In this document: positions 38,556 to 48,894 of the stretch, in pieces | Position numbering within the stretch: position 1 is the first letter of the stretch | How the letters are laid out: each line of letters opens with the position of its first letter | Origin: Chryseobacterium gregarium DSM 19109 | GTDB taxonomy: Bacteria; Bacteroidota; Bacteroidia; Flavobacteriales; Weeksellaceae | Direction of reading: 5' to 3' | Assembly (NCBI RefSeq): GCF_000430845.1 | Contig: NZ_AUMU01000015.1 | Span: 1-64,000, forward strand | Length of the DNA: 64,000 nt | Program-made: the position numbers and the translations under genes | The notes under the pieces: model-generated | Databases searched by the model: none | Seen by the model: the letters and a program-made list of their open reading frames with translations, nothing else | What the model was told of the DNA's origin: nothing

Positions 38556-40232
38556 TTAGTTTTGGTTCCAGAAAGGAGTGTATTGGTTTTTCGAGAATGC
38601 TTGTGCTTGAGTTACATTTGGAACATTACTAGAGTTCCCAGTATATTCAGAACTTGGATAAATAAGTCTATAAGGCTTATTAGGATAAATTGCATTATCA
38701 GCAACAGGAATATTTGGATAACCTGTCTTAAGGAAATTAATATAAGTTTCAACTTGTCTTAAATTTGCAAGAGAAGCAAATCTCTGGTATTGAATTGCGG
38801 CAATTTTATTAGGCGCTCCTGCCCAACCCACTATAGTAGCATTTAATCCATTAAGATAGTTAGTTGCTTGCGTGCTTGTCAAACCATAAAAGTTGAAAGA
38901 ATCTTGTACTGCTGCCGTATAAAGTGCATCAGCTCCAAATGTAAAAATTGTTGGATACAATGTAGCAGCTTCAGCAAGCAGAAGTTTATTTTCTGCACCT
39001 AATGCTAAAAACCCATCCATTGCAGCACCTTTTTCAGCAATTGAAGCACCCGAATTAGTATCTCCCAGTTGGGTCATACGATAAATATCTACAGTATTAT
39101 AGGGTGTATTAACACCATTTATAGGTGCATTACTTCCTATAAAGCCCCATCCAATAACAGATGCGAGGCTCCATTCATTACCTGTAAGCTTAGGAGCACC
39201 TTGTCTAAGACCTAATACACTAGTTGCCGGCTGAGGATTATTATTACTTGAAATACGTCTAAACAGAACTGTACCTCTTACGTCTGCTGCCGCAGAACCG
39301 TAACTGGTCCCATTTACTGAATATGCATAATATTGAGCAGCTTTATATAATCTCCATCCGTTAGTATTTAAAGCACTACCCTGAAAATTCACTGCACCAT
39401 AATTACTAAACATTGGGTTAGCTGTAGACGCATTTTGATTGCTATAACCAGGATTAATAGCTACATTTCCTGTATAAAATTTATTTGCATAATTGGTAGT
39501 GGAAGCAGCTAATGTTTGAAGCTGTGCATCTACAAATGATCTTACAGTCGCATCAGTTACTTTAGATTGCCTTAAGAGAATTCTAAGCTTAACATTATTA
39601 GCAAATTGTTTCCATTTATCCATATCTCCCTGGAATATTACATCTTCAGAACCCGTAACAATGTTATCACCATTAATCCCGCTAGTTTGTGTTGCATTAA
39701 TATCTGCAATAGCCTTATTAATCTCTAAAACCAGTTCTCTATAAATACTTGCGTCATCGTCATATCTTGGCGCAAGATTCTCTTGACCTTTAAAAGCTTC
39801 CGAATATGGTGCATCACCATAGAAATCCACAACATACTGCATAGTATATGCTTTTAAAATTCTTGCAATGGAAGAATGTAATGGAAGTGAAGAACCATTG
39901 TTAATAATAGTCTGTAAGTTATTTGTAGCAACATAACTGCTCGTCCAGATACCTGTACCGAAAGTATTAGAGATATCAAGAGAATATTCTCTTGTTAAAG
40001 GATTACCGAAATAAAAATTATTACCTGCCCATGTATTAGTCCATACATTCGAAAGAGAATTCATTGTACCCGCTTGAGCCGTAAAAACTAAGTTTTCAGA
40101 AGCTGTTAGAGTCTGTCTAGGTGAAATAAGCGCAGGATCAACATTATTTGGAGAAATATTGTCATCCATTTCACTACATGACGATACGAACGCTGTAAGT
40201 ACAATCGATGAATATAAAAATATTTTTTTCAT
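38556..40232 (-). CDS. SusD/RagB-family nutrient-binding outer membrane lipoprotein (558 aa)
   Basis: Surface lipoprotein that forms the lid over its SusC partner and captures the nutrient. The signal peptide has a lipobox ending SSC with lipidated cysteine at residue 19, then the acidic SEMDDN export signal typical of surface lipoproteins. The helical repeats of the fold are visible (ARILKAYTMQYVVDFYGDAP, a hallmark TPR segment; QYQRFASLANLRQVETYINF near the end). It belongs to the SusD-like 2 type. It is co-transcribed 11 bases after susC. No glycoside hydrolase or peptidase gene accompanies the pair, so the substrate cannot be told. Confidence 0.95.
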   Translation of the reverse strand: MKKIFLYSSIVLTAFVSSCSEMDDNISPNNVDPALISPRQTLTASENLVFTAQAGTMNSLSNVWTNTWAGNNFYFGNPLTREYSLDISNTFGTGIWTSSYVATNNLQTIINNGSSLPLHSSIARILKAYTMQYVVDFYGDAPYSEAFKGQENLAPRYDDDASIYRELVLEINKAIADINATQTSGINGDNIVTGSEDVIFQGDMDKWKQFANNVKLRILLRQSKVTDATVRSFVDAQLQTLAASTTNYANKFYTGNVAINPGYSNQNASTANPMFSNYGAVNFQGSALNTNGWRLYKAAQYYAYSVNGTSYGSAAADVRGTVLFRRISSNNNPQPATSVLGLRQGAPKLTGNEWSLASVIGWGFIGSNAPINGVNTPYNTVDIYRMTQLGDTNSGASIAEKGAAMDGFLALGAENKLLLAEAATLYPTIFTFGADALYTAAVQDSFNFYGLTSTQATNYLNGLNATIVGWAGAPNKIAAIQYQRFASLANLRQVETYINFLKTGYPNIPVADNAIYPNKPYRLIYPSSEYTGNSSNVPNVTQAQAFSKNQYTPFWNQN

Positions 40233-40243
40233 TTTTTATTTTA

Positions 40244-43213
40244 TTAAAAATTAACATTTACACTAAAACCGTATGATTTTATAGAAGGATATTGTCCCAC
40301 TGTAGCATAACCCTGTGCATTTCCTGTAGTGTAAGCAGATTCAGGATCAACAAAATTTCTGTTGTTATCAGAGTATTTTACAAAAGGATTTCTTGCGTGT
40401 ACACCTATTGAAAGTCCTGATAAACCACTGTTTTTCAGCATATCTGAAGAAAAAGTATAAGAAAGTGCAACTTCCCTAAGTTTGAAATATGATGCAGAGA
40501 CAACCTGATTTGCACCTACTGTCCCAAATTGGCTTTGATAATAGTATTCAACACCATCATATAAAGTATTTCCTGTTCCACCACTAGCATACTGATAATA
40601 TACACTACTATTAGCAACATATTGGCCATTAGACAAATATGAAGAATTAGGCATAATAAAGCCTTGCTCTCTATCAAAGTTACCACTGTCTGGTAAACTA
40701 CCACTAAATGCCATATTTTGAAGCAGTTCAGTTGTAATCTTGCCACCAATTCTCCAGTCAGCTGTAGCCGTAAGTTTAAAGCCTTTGTAATTTATACTGG
40801 TATTAAATCCCCAAAGATATTTAGGATTGACCGATCCTAAATTCTGTAATGTTGAAGTTACTGATGGCCTACCTGTTGTTGCATCTACTATTACTCTACC
40901 TTGATCATCTCTTACAAAATCAGTACCCATCAACTGTAGTCCTTTCATACCTTGTATGGCATAAATACCTACCAATGAAGTCCCTCCAATTGCTACCCTA
41001 TCGGTATCAGGAGCTACTTCAAGTACTTCCGTTTCATACATTGTAAAATTTGCTCCAATATCCCATCTGAAATCCTGGCTTTTTAAAGCAGTTACATTGA
41101 TATCAGCATCAATTCCCCTATTTCTTAATTTTCCAACATTTGTTAATAAACTTGCGATACCTGAAGCTACAGAAGTAGTTCTGTTAGTAATCATATCTGT
41201 AGTATCATCCTGATAAACAGATCCGTTAAGTAATACTCTATTGTTAAATAATCCTAAGGATAAACCAACTTCTTTTTTCGATACTTTTTCAGGTCTGATG
41301 TTTTTATCTGTCTGAGATGTTGGAGAAAGGAAACTTAAACCTCCTGTCGGTGTAAATGGAAATCCAGCACCTAGTCCAAAATAATTTCTTACGCTATAAT
41401 TACTTACAGAAGAAGCATTGGCAGTACCACTGATGTTACCATATATTTTCATATAACTTAATATATTCCCTCCAAAATCAGCAAATTTAGTTGGAATAAA
41501 ACTTAATCCAACTGATGGGAAGAAGTAACTTCTCTCACCTTCAGGCAGTACAGAATTCCACTCATTTCTAGCAGTAGCAGTAAGGAATAAATAATCCTTA
41601 TATCCAAGATCTAAGTTAGCAAATACGGCTTGAGAATTATAAGAACCTCTTGTATTGTCGAGACTGTAAGGAGTTGTTGGATTAGCTAAATTCCAAACTT
41701 GGTATAAATTAGGAATAATTAAGCCTGATCCTCCAGCAGAAGTTGTATTATAACTAAAGTTCTGAAAATTATGCCCAATATTAAGCTTCATGTTCAAATC
41801 ATCCGTGAGATTATAATTAAAGTTAACTAATAAATCTCCATAATATTTAGTCTGACTTGCATTAGACTGTGCATAAGATGATGTGATAGCTGTAGCATCA
41901 GTGACCAAAGTACTGTTCCATCCATCGTTCCATTGATTTGAGAAACTGCCAACGTACTGAAGATTTGATCTGTACAATACATCAATATTCTTATTGATTT
42001 TGTAACCAGCCGTACCGATTAAGTTTAATCGATCAGTCGTTGTATTAAATCTTACATGTTTCATGCTCCAGTAAGGATTCTGATAATAAATATTCCATGC
42101 ATATGCATTATCAGGATAATCTTTCCATCTTGTAATAGGAATATCTACTGATGACATCATTAAATCTTCATACAGATTAGAATCGGTAGTATTTGTAGTT
42201 TGACGGGTATAGTTCACAATAGCATCAAAATTCCATTTACCGAATTTAGTTCCTGCTTTTAAGAATGCTGATATTCTTTTTAACTTATCATCAGGTACAA
42301 CAAATTCTCTTTGAAGATGATCCAATGACATTAATAAATAACTGTTTTCATCTCCAATATTTGCAGTTACACCATTTTGATAAACAGTACCTGTTTTAAA
42401 GAAATCTTTGACATTATTTTTTCCATAAGGAGCATAAGTTGACATAATTGATGACGAATCATCCACACCAGGAGTAGCATCGTCAACATTTACGTCAATA
42501 TGTCCATCTCCATCAACATCATATAATGGAATACCGTAGGGTACCATTTGACCAGCTAAAGGACCATTAAACGGTGCACCCCATGAACCATTTTCAACAT
42601 TTACTTTTCCTCCATACCATCCCTGTCCGTAATTCCTTTGTCTTTCAGGTGTATTTAAAACAGATTCAAAATCAATAGATCCATTATAAGTAACTCTCAT
42701 TCTTCCTTTTGCTCCTTTTTTAGTGGTAACCAAAACTACTCCGTTTACCCCATCAGAACCATAAAGAGCAGCTGCCTGAGAACCTTTAAGAATGTTCATT
42801 GATTCAATTAACTCAGGAGCTAACTGTTGAAGGGCTGCAGCTGATGAAATCACATTATCAATTACAACCAAAGCATTATTATTACCTGTAAGAGATCTTA
42901 TACCTCGGATTTGAATCTTCGGCGTACCTGTTACACTGCTATTTGTATTTGTAATACTTACACCAGAAACCTTACCTTGTAATGAAAAGATTGCACTCGG
43001 GTTTGAGGCCGCAGTGATCTGATCACTGCTAATAACCTGTACAGCAGCAGTTTGAGCATCAGCCTTTTTTTGAATACCCAAGGCTCCAGTAATAACTACC
43101 TCTCCTATGTTTCCTTCTCTAGTTATCGTATCATTTCCTTTTTTCTGTGCATTTACTATCACAAAAGAAGATGATAAAACTACCAGTAGAACACTTGCTG
43201 TTAATTTCTTCAT
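40244..43213 (-). CDS. SusC/RagA-family TonB-linked outer membrane transporter (989 aa)
   Basis: Energised import channel across the outer membrane, partner of the adjacent SusD. I chose the start MKKLTASVLLVV at 43213 because it begins a signal peptide; an upstream in-frame ATG at 43273 has no such role. After the signal peptide comes GNIGEVVITGALGIQKK as the TonB box region, then the plug domain (SLQGKVSGVSITNTNSSVTG, QIRGIRSL) and a 22-strand barrel ending GFSVNVNF with the terminal aromatic. The usual N-terminal carboxypeptidase-like regulatory domain is absent, as in a subset of Chryseobacterium-type SusC proteins. Confidence 0.95.
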   Translation of the reverse strand: MKKLTASVLLVVLSSSFVIVNAQKKGNDTITREGNIGEVVITGALGIQKKADAQTAAVQVISSDQITAASNPSAIFSLQGKVSGVSITNTNSSVTGTPKIQIRGIRSLTGNNNALVVIDNVISSAAALQQLAPELIESMNILKGSQAAALYGSDGVNGVVLVTTKKGAKGRMRVTYNGSIDFESVLNTPERQRNYGQGWYGGKVNVENGSWGAPFNGPLAGQMVPYGIPLYDVDGDGHIDVNVDDATPGVDDSSSIMSTYAPYGKNNVKDFFKTGTVYQNGVTANIGDENSYLLMSLDHLQREFVVPDDKLKRISAFLKAGTKFGKWNFDAIVNYTRQTTNTTDSNLYEDLMMSSVDIPITRWKDYPDNAYAWNIYYQNPYWSMKHVRFNTTTDRLNLIGTAGYKINKNIDVLYRSNLQYVGSFSNQWNDGWNSTLVTDATAITSSYAQSNASQTKYYGDLLVNFNYNLTDDLNMKLNIGHNFQNFSYNTTSAGGSGLIIPNLYQVWNLANPTTPYSLDNTRGSYNSQAVFANLDLGYKDYLFLTATARNEWNSVLPEGERSYFFPSVGLSFIPTKFADFGGNILSYMKIYGNISGTANASSVSNYSVRNYFGLGAGFPFTPTGGLSFLSPTSQTDKNIRPEKVSKKEVGLSLGLFNNRVLLNGSVYQDDTTDMITNRTTSVASGIASLLTNVGKLRNRGIDADINVTALKSQDFRWDIGANFTMYETEVLEVAPDTDRVAIGGTSLVGIYAIQGMKGLQLMGTDFVRDDQGRVIVDATTGRPSVTSTLQNLGSVNPKYLWGFNTSINYKGFKLTATADWRIGGKITTELLQNMAFSGSLPDSGNFDREQGFIMPNSSYLSNGQYVANSSVYYQYASGGTGNTLYDGVEYYYQSQFGTVGANQVVSASYFKLREVALSYTFSSDMLKNSGLSGLSIGVHARNPFVKYSDNNRNFVDPESAYTTGNAQGYATVGQYPSIKSYGFSVNVNF

Positions 43214-43332
43214 ATTTAAATTGATTATTTTTTTATTATCTGCAAATATGTAAAACTTTCTTAAAATAACCAAATGTTTTGTTAAAAATATTTAATTTTA
43301 CACGCTTTTATATTTTATGTCGCAATATAATT

Positions 43333-43917
43333 ATGGATTTATTAAAAAAGTGGTCGGTTTTTTACGTTGAAGCGGGGTGTGATGAGGTAGGCAGGGGGTG
43401 CTTATGCGGGCCTGTGGTAGCTGCTGCTGTGATTTTAGATGAAAATTTTAACCAAAATTTAGTTAATGATTCTAAAAAATTAACATTTAAAACCAGACTG
43501 GGTCTGGACCACTATATTAAAGACAACGTTAAAGATTATGCCATTGCCGAACTGCCAGCTGACTTTATTGATCAGCACAACATCCTCAATGCCAGTATTC
43601 ATGCCATGCACAAGGCACTTGATCAGTTAACAGTACGGCCTGAACTGATTTTGGTAGACGGTAACAAATTTCATCCTTATAATTACATCCCTCATGAATG
43701 CATTGTTAAAGGGGACTCAAAACTTCTTTCCATTGCCGCGGCTTCAATATTGGCTAAAAACTACAGGGACCGGCTAATGATTGAACTCCATGATGAGCAT
43801 CCTGAATACGGATGGGATACTAATTTTGGATATGCCACAAAAAAACACCAAGAAGCCCTCATCAAATTCGGGCCGACAAAATATCACCGGCAGTCTTTCA
43901 GGTTAAAATATGATTAA
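43333..43917 (+). CDS. rnhB: Ribonuclease HII (194 aa)
   Basis: Removes ribonucleotides and RNA from RNA/DNA hybrids. The start MDLLKKW at 43333 gives the normal family length. The catalytic motif DEVGRG begins at residue 17, followed by CGPVVAAAVIL. Further active-site parts are ILVDGNKFHP and GDSKLLSIAAASILAKNYRD. The C-terminal YGWDTNFGYATKKHQEAL is typical. It is transcribed divergently from susC with about 120 bases between. Confidence 0.97.
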   Translation: MDLLKKWSVFYVEAGCDEVGRGCLCGPVVAAAVILDENFNQNLVNDSKKLTFKTRLGLDHYIKDNVKDYAIAELPADFIDQHNILNASIHAMHKALDQLTVRPELILVDGNKFHPYNYIPHECIVKGDSKLLSIAAASILAKNYRDRLMIELHDEHPEYGWDTNFGYATKKHQEALIKFGPTKYHRQSFRLKYD

Positions 43918-43969
43918 CAAAAGAAAAGGATAAATTAAATTGATTGTATACCTTATTATATATCCAAAT

Positions 43970-44003
43970 AAAAAAAGAGAAGCAATCTAGCTTCTCTTTT
44001 CTG
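43970..44003. terminator. Bidirectional terminator between rnhB and yidC
   Basis: AAAAGAGAAGC (43973-43983) pairs perfectly with GCTTCTCTTTT (43990-44000) and serves both converging genes. Confidence 0.85.
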
Positions 44004-44023
44004 TTGATTTTATAATTAAATCA

Positions 44024-45817
44024 TTATTTTTTCTTTTTCTGCTCCTGGTACTTCTGCTGTTCCTGAGCTTTCTCCATCATCTCCCGCATGCGTTTCTGGA
44101 ACTTGCCTTCAGACTTGGGCTTTTCCTTATTGGCCTGAATCTGGGCATGGATTTTCTTTTCATCCAGAATGATATATTTAATCACCAGAATAATCAAAAT
44201 ATTAATCGCATTGGATACAAAATAATACCATGACAATCCGGATGCGGAAGTATTTAAGAAGAACAGGAATGTAACCGGGAAAATATACATCAGTACCTTC
44301 ATATTCGGCATACCTTCCTGCTGAGGCTGCTGCATATTTCCGGAAGTCATAATGGTATAAATCAAAATTACAATGGTACAGGCAATAGCGAACACACTTA
44401 AATGATCTCCTAAGAACGGAACTTTGAACGGTAACTTAATCAAGTCGTCATAAGCGGTCAGATCCTTTGCAAACCAGAAGCCCTGACCTCTCAGATCGAT
44501 AAAATTCGGGAAGAAACGGAATAAGGCGTAGAATATAGGAATCTGTACCAGTGCCGGTAAACATCCTGCCATCTGGTTGACGCCGGCTTTTCTGTAAATT
44601 TCCATAGTAGCCTGCTGCTTTTTCATTGCATCTCCATCTTTTAATCTGGCATTGGCTTCATCAATTTCGGGACGGATTACCCTCATCATTGCACTTAGCT
44701 TATGTTGTTTGTACATAATCGGTGACAGGATCAATTTAACCAAAATGGTCAGCAAGAAGATCGCCCAGCCGGCTGTTATGCCCCATGAAGCAATGAAGTT
44801 ATAAATAGGAATAAAGAATCCTCTGTTCATCCATCCGATGAAAGACCAGCCCAATGGCAGAATTTCGTCAAAGTTTTTATCGTAAGATTTTAATAAAGGT
44901 AAATCCAACGGCATAAAATACCAGGTAAAATCCTGATTCAGTTCATTTCCCGTCATCTGAACAAAACCTTCGTAGTTCAGCTTTTTAAGATATTCTCCTT
45001 CTTCGATGGTTTCCTGATTTCCCTTACTTTGGGTGAACCCGCTTTTGGCTTCAATGACTGAAGTAAAGAACTGTTGTTTAACACCGATCCAGTTAAGGGT
45101 TTCCTTCTCTTCCTCCATGGTTGTTCTCCCGTCATAATCATAATCCTTATAATTATTAAAGGCATATGAGAATTCCGAATGAGACTGTTCCTGCGCCCGG
45201 CCCTTTTCCAGGCTTCTTACATTATAGTTCCAGATAAAGTCGGCTTTGTTATCAGCCGTTACTTTTGCCAGACCCTGAGTCCTTACTTTAAAATCCAATC
45301 TGTATTTGTCCAGCAGAGTATAGACAAACTGAATGACTGCCCCATTATAGTTTGCCGTCATTGTAACAGCATTTCTGTTCACTGTAGGTGAAAAAACAAG
45401 ATCTCTTGTGTTGATTACTTTTCCTGTTTTATCTTTAAACTGGAAACCGTAATTGGAATTGTTTTTAGTGATCAGTAAAAGGGGAAGATCTGCTTTATCG
45501 GTTTTATGATCGTATGCTTTGTATTCTGCAAGTTCCACTTTGGAAACCTGGCCCCCTAAACCGGCGAACTCAATATTCAGCTCTTTATTAGAAAGATTGG
45601 CGGTCTGAATCGCATTGGGAGTTACATCTGGATTGATATTGCTTGCCTGAGTTGGTTTTACAGGATTTTTAGCCTGTTCAGTTTTCTGTTGCTGAGCTTT
45701 TACCTCTTCTTCCTTCGATTGCTTGTTCTGAAAATAAAACATGAAACCGAAAAGAACCAAACATAAAACCGCAAAACTAATCATTTGACTTTTATCGAGT
45801 CCGTTGTTCTGTTGCAT
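44024..45817 (-). CDS. yidC: Membrane protein insertase YidC (597 aa)
   Basis: Inserts and folds inner membrane proteins, with or without SecYEG. The first helix (about 9-27) is followed by a large periplasmic beta-sandwich domain (about 60-330). The conserved 60KD_IMP domain has five helices (WGITAGWAIFLLTILVKLIL; the hydrophilic groove segment SPIMYKQHKLSAMMRVIRPE; MAGCLPALVQIPIFYALFRF). The C-terminal tail is rich in Lys, Glu and Gln and ends KYQEQKKKK, a ribosome-binding type of tail. It follows pyrG in the same direction with a gap of 177 bases. Confidence 0.97.
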   Translation of the reverse strand: MQQNNGLDKSQMISFAVLCLVLFGFMFYFQNKQSKEEEVKAQQQKTEQAKNPVKPTQASNINPDVTPNAIQTANLSNKELNIEFAGLGGQVSKVELAEYKAYDHKTDKADLPLLLITKNNSNYGFQFKDKTGKVINTRDLVFSPTVNRNAVTMTANYNGAVIQFVYTLLDKYRLDFKVRTQGLAKVTADNKADFIWNYNVRSLEKGRAQEQSHSEFSYAFNNYKDYDYDGRTTMEEEKETLNWIGVKQQFFTSVIEAKSGFTQSKGNQETIEEGEYLKKLNYEGFVQMTGNELNQDFTWYFMPLDLPLLKSYDKNFDEILPLGWSFIGWMNRGFFIPIYNFIASWGITAGWAIFLLTILVKLILSPIMYKQHKLSAMMRVIRPEIDEANARLKDGDAMKKQQATMEIYRKAGVNQMAGCLPALVQIPIFYALFRFFPNFIDLRGQGFWFAKDLTAYDDLIKLPFKVPFLGDHLSVFAIACTIVILIYTIMTSGNMQQPQQEGMPNMKVLMYIFPVTFLFFLNTSASGLSWYYFVSNAINILIILVIKYIILDEKKIHAQIQANKEKPKSEGKFQKRMREMMEKAQEQQKYQEQKKKK

Positions 45818-45933
45818 TTTATCTTAATTAAAATTTTTACTATTTAAAGATGTATTGCAAAACGCCATACATTTTGAGTCGACAAAAATACTGTTTTTTT
45901 ATCAAAACTCTATACTATAATCTGTTACTATAT

Positions 45934-45971
45934 AATAAACTCAGGGTGATAATCATCAGCCTGAGTTTATT
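45934..45971. other. Perfect 12-bp inverted repeat between pyrG and yidC
   Basis: AATAAACTCAGG (45934-45945) and CCTGAGTTTATT (45960-45971) are exact complements around a 14-base loop that itself contains TGATAATCA. It lies just past the pyrG stop. It lacks a proper T run on either strand, so it may be a weak terminator or an mRNA-stabilising hairpin. Confidence 0.55.
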
Positions 45972-45994
45972 GTATAGACGTTATAATTTTACAA

Positions 45995-47608
45995 TTACTT
46001 TACTTCTTTTCCGCAAGCCTTAATAAAAGCCCTGAATAACGGATGCGGCGTAGCTACCGTACTCTTGTATTCCGGGTGATACTGCACCCCGATATAGAAC
46101 GGATGGTCCGGCATTTCCAGCGCTTCCACCAAACCTGTTTCCGGATTGGTTCCGGTTGCCAAGAAACCGTTCATTTCGAATTCACCGCTGTAATCACTGT
46201 TGAATTCATAGCGGTGACGGTGTCTTTCCGTAATATGCTTGGTCCCGTAGATATCGTTTAATGCAGAACCATTTTTCAGGGAACACTTCCATGCTCCGAG
46301 ACGCATGGTTCCACCTTTATCCACTACATTTTTCTGTTCTTCCATTAAAGAAATCACTGCATGTTCCGTAGACGTATCAAATTCCATGGAATTGGCTTTT
46401 GAATATCCTAAAACATTTCTGGCAAATTCAATCGTCATGATCTGCATTCCCAGGCAAATTCCCAGCATCGGCACTTTATTTTCCCTTGCATATCGGGCGG
46501 TAAGAATTTTCCCTTCAATTCCCCTGTCGCCAAAGCCCGGAGCGACCAGAATGCCGTTTACTCCTGCCAGGGTTTCTTGGATGTTTTCAGTCGTTAAGTC
46601 ACCACTGTATACCCATCTGATCTTTACTTCAGTCTCCAGATCGGCACCGGCATGCTTGAATGCTTCAGCAATGGAAATATAGGAATCCTGAAGGGAAATG
46701 TATTTTCCCACCAATGCAATTTCTACTGTCCTCTTCGGATTCTGGAATTTTTTAAGGAATGTTTTCCAGTCTTTCAGATCAGCCTCTTTGTCACTTTTCA
46801 GATCCAGTCCTTTTAAAACCACATCATCAAAATTCTGCTTCTGAAGGTACATCGGAACTTCATAGATCGTTTCAAGGTCTTTACATTCAATAACGTTATC
46901 CAAAGGAACGTTACAGAACTGGGCAAGCTTTGCCCTCTGGTCTTTCGGGATTTTATGTTCTGTTCTGCAGACCAAAACATCCGCCATAATCCCGCTTTCC
47001 ATCAACTGACGGACAGAATGCTGGGAAGGCTTGGTCTTTAATTCCCCGCTTGACGCAAGGTAAGGCAGCAAGGTAAGGTGAATCACCATGGAATTTTTCT
47101 CACCCAGTTCCCATTTCAGCTGGCGGACCGTTTCGATATAAGGCAAAGATTCAATATCCCCTACGGTTCCTCCGATCTCCGTAATAATGATATCGTAGTT
47201 CTGTTTGGATAAGATTTTTATTCTGCGCTTGATTTCGTTGGTGATATGGGGAATGACCTGAACGGTTTTTCCAAGGAAGTCTCCTTTTCTCTCTTTTTCG
47301 ATAACCGTCTGGTAGATTTTCCCTGTCGTAACATTATTGTTTTGGGAAGTGGGAGCATCAAGGTAACGCTCATAATGACCTAAATCCAGATCTGTTTCCG
47401 CACCATCTTCGGTTACATAGCATTCTCCGTGTTCATAAGGATTCAGTGTTCCCGGGTCAATATTAATATAAGGATCTAATTTCTGGATCGTTACATTAAA
47501 GCCGCGTGATTTTAGCAGAAGTCCCAGAGAAGCAGAAACGATTCCTTTCCCCAAAGATGAAGTTACACCTCCTGTCACAAAGATGTACTTTGTATTCTTT
47601 TTACTCAT
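45995..47608 (-). CDS. pyrG: CTP synthase (537 aa)
   Basis: Makes CTP from UTP, ATP and glutamine. I chose the start MSKKNTKYIFVTGGV at 47608; an upstream in-frame ATG at 47686 adds 26 unusual residues. The synthetase domain has VTGGVTSSLGKGI (P loop), DPYINIDPGTLNPYEHGE and ITEIGGTVGDIE. The glutamine amidotransferase domain from about residue 290 has VAPGFGDRG and the nucleophile cysteine in LGICLGMQ, with the catalytic HPE in QYHPEYKS. Length is normal. About 450 bases separate its start from the next gene upstream. Confidence 0.98.
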   Translation of the reverse strand: MSKKNTKYIFVTGGVTSSLGKGIVSASLGLLLKSRGFNVTIQKLDPYINIDPGTLNPYEHGECYVTEDGAETDLDLGHYERYLDAPTSQNNNVTTGKIYQTVIEKERKGDFLGKTVQVIPHITNEIKRRIKILSKQNYDIIITEIGGTVGDIESLPYIETVRQLKWELGEKNSMVIHLTLLPYLASSGELKTKPSQHSVRQLMESGIMADVLVCRTEHKIPKDQRAKLAQFCNVPLDNVIECKDLETIYEVPMYLQKQNFDDVVLKGLDLKSDKEADLKDWKTFLKKFQNPKRTVEIALVGKYISLQDSYISIAEAFKHAGADLETEVKIRWVYSGDLTTENIQETLAGVNGILVAPGFGDRGIEGKILTARYARENKVPMLGICLGMQIMTIEFARNVLGYSKANSMEFDTSTEHAVISLMEEQKNVVDKGGTMRLGAWKCSLKNGSALNDIYGTKHITERHRHRYEFNSDYSGEFEMNGFLATGTNPETGLVEALEMPDHPFYIGVQYHPEYKSTVATPHPLFRAFIKACGKEVK

Positions 47609-48062
47609 TAGATTAGGTTTGTGCAAAGTTATGGGAAAAAGATAGACAAAGCAATTTTTTAGATTTATCAATTTTAGAAATAGCAATTATTTTCTTAAAT
47701 TTAACGAAATTTTTTATCTGTATTTAATCTTATCAAAACGCAAAAAGCCAATAGAAATAATGATTTCTGTATATAATTCAAGCCAAGGTGGCAACAGTTG
47801 CTCAGCCCTAAACTATTATTGTACACAAAAAAATAAATTACAGCTGATCAAATTCCGGTCTGTTCTATTCTGCCATCTGCAGAGTCCTGAAATCTTTGGA
47901 ATTTCCTTAATCACGATCGCTTTAGGTTATTAATCTTAATGGTTCTAAAAATCATCTCCAAGACGATTGAAGAACAAAAAATCAATTATTTTCCCTTTCA
48001 GAAATAAAAACGGATGGTGAAATCACGATCAGGTCTTCCCTCTTTATTTTTTAAATATCATT
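47609..48062. other. Intergenic region without recognised genes
   Basis: About 450 bases between the divergent pyrG and the PAP2-type gene. Only a 22-codon open frame (47939 onward, MVLKIISKTIEEQ) and AT-rich sequence are visible. No hairpin with a T run, tRNA or repeat was found. It could hold the pyrG promoter and decayed coding sequence. Confidence 0.4.
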
Positions 48063-48851
48063 ATGTTGAGAATGCGAATGAATGAAAAGCAATTAAAAAT
48101 CCGGCAGCAGGCATTTGCATTAACCATCTGTACCATTATATTCATGGCTGTTTACAATTTTTCCGCCTGGTATGTTTCTTCTCTAGATCAAGTGCCGTCA
48201 TTCACTTTTGACTTTGAAAAATCTATTCCATTCGTACCTTTGTCGATCATTCCGTATATGGCAAGCGGGCTTTTTTTCTGCGTCGTATTTTTTTCATGTC
48301 AAAATAAAAATCAATTAAAAATATTGACATGGAGAATGCTTTTTGTAATTATTACAGCAGGCATATTTTTCATTACCGTTCCTTTACGATTTTCATTTGC
48401 AAAACCTGAAGTTTCCAATGTTATTTTGGCGCTGCCTTTTTCGTTTTTAAAAACATTTGACTCCCCTTTCAACCAATCCCCATCGTTGCATATTGCTTTT
48501 GCCTTCATATTCTGGTCAGTGTTTAAAGATCTTTCAAAGTGGCGGATTTTCTTCATGACCTGGCTGATTCTTTTGGGAATTTCAACATTGACAACTTATC
48601 AGCATCATGTGATTGATATTTTAACCGGAGCCATTCTTGCGCATATTACTTTTATAATTATTCCTTATCGTAAAAATGATCCTGAATACCGGAATTTCCG
48701 GGTGGCTAATTATTATTTCCTCTCAGGGTGTATCTTCATTTCAGCGGCTTTACTGCTCAATAAATACATCAGAACTGAGGGGTTAATCCTTTTATTACCT
48801 GCATTAGTAACGATTATTACCGGTTATCATTATCAGAAAAATAATGGATAA
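48063..48851 (+). CDS. PAP2-superfamily membrane protein (262 aa)
   Basis: About six membrane helices. The second half holds PAP2-type phosphatase signatures: SLHIAFAFIFWSVF (the SxxH motif) and YQHHVIDILTGAILA (the HxxxD motif with its catalytic histidine). The first motif (KxxxxxxRP) is not clear; PLRFSFAKPE may be its place. The protein resembles the lipid phosphatase/inositol phosphorylceramide synthase-like group. It may act on an isoprenoid or lipid phosphate in the membrane. The start could also be Met-6 (48078), since three methionines lie within the first six residues. A single gene. Confidence 0.8.
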   Translation: MLRMRMNEKQLKIRQQAFALTICTIIFMAVYNFSAWYVSSLDQVPSFTFDFEKSIPFVPLSIIPYMASGLFFCVVFFSCQNKNQLKILTWRMLFVIITAGIFFITVPLRFSFAKPEVSNVILALPFSFLKTFDSPFNQSPSLHIAFAFIFWSVFKDLSKWRIFFMTWLILLGISTLTTYQHHVIDILTGAILAHITFIIIPYRKNDPEYRNFRVANYYFLSGCIFISAALLLNKYIRTEGLILLLPALVTIITGYHYQKNNG

Positions 48852-48894
48852 AAAAAACGCAATAAAATAGCCGTCTCATCATTTATCTTTATAC

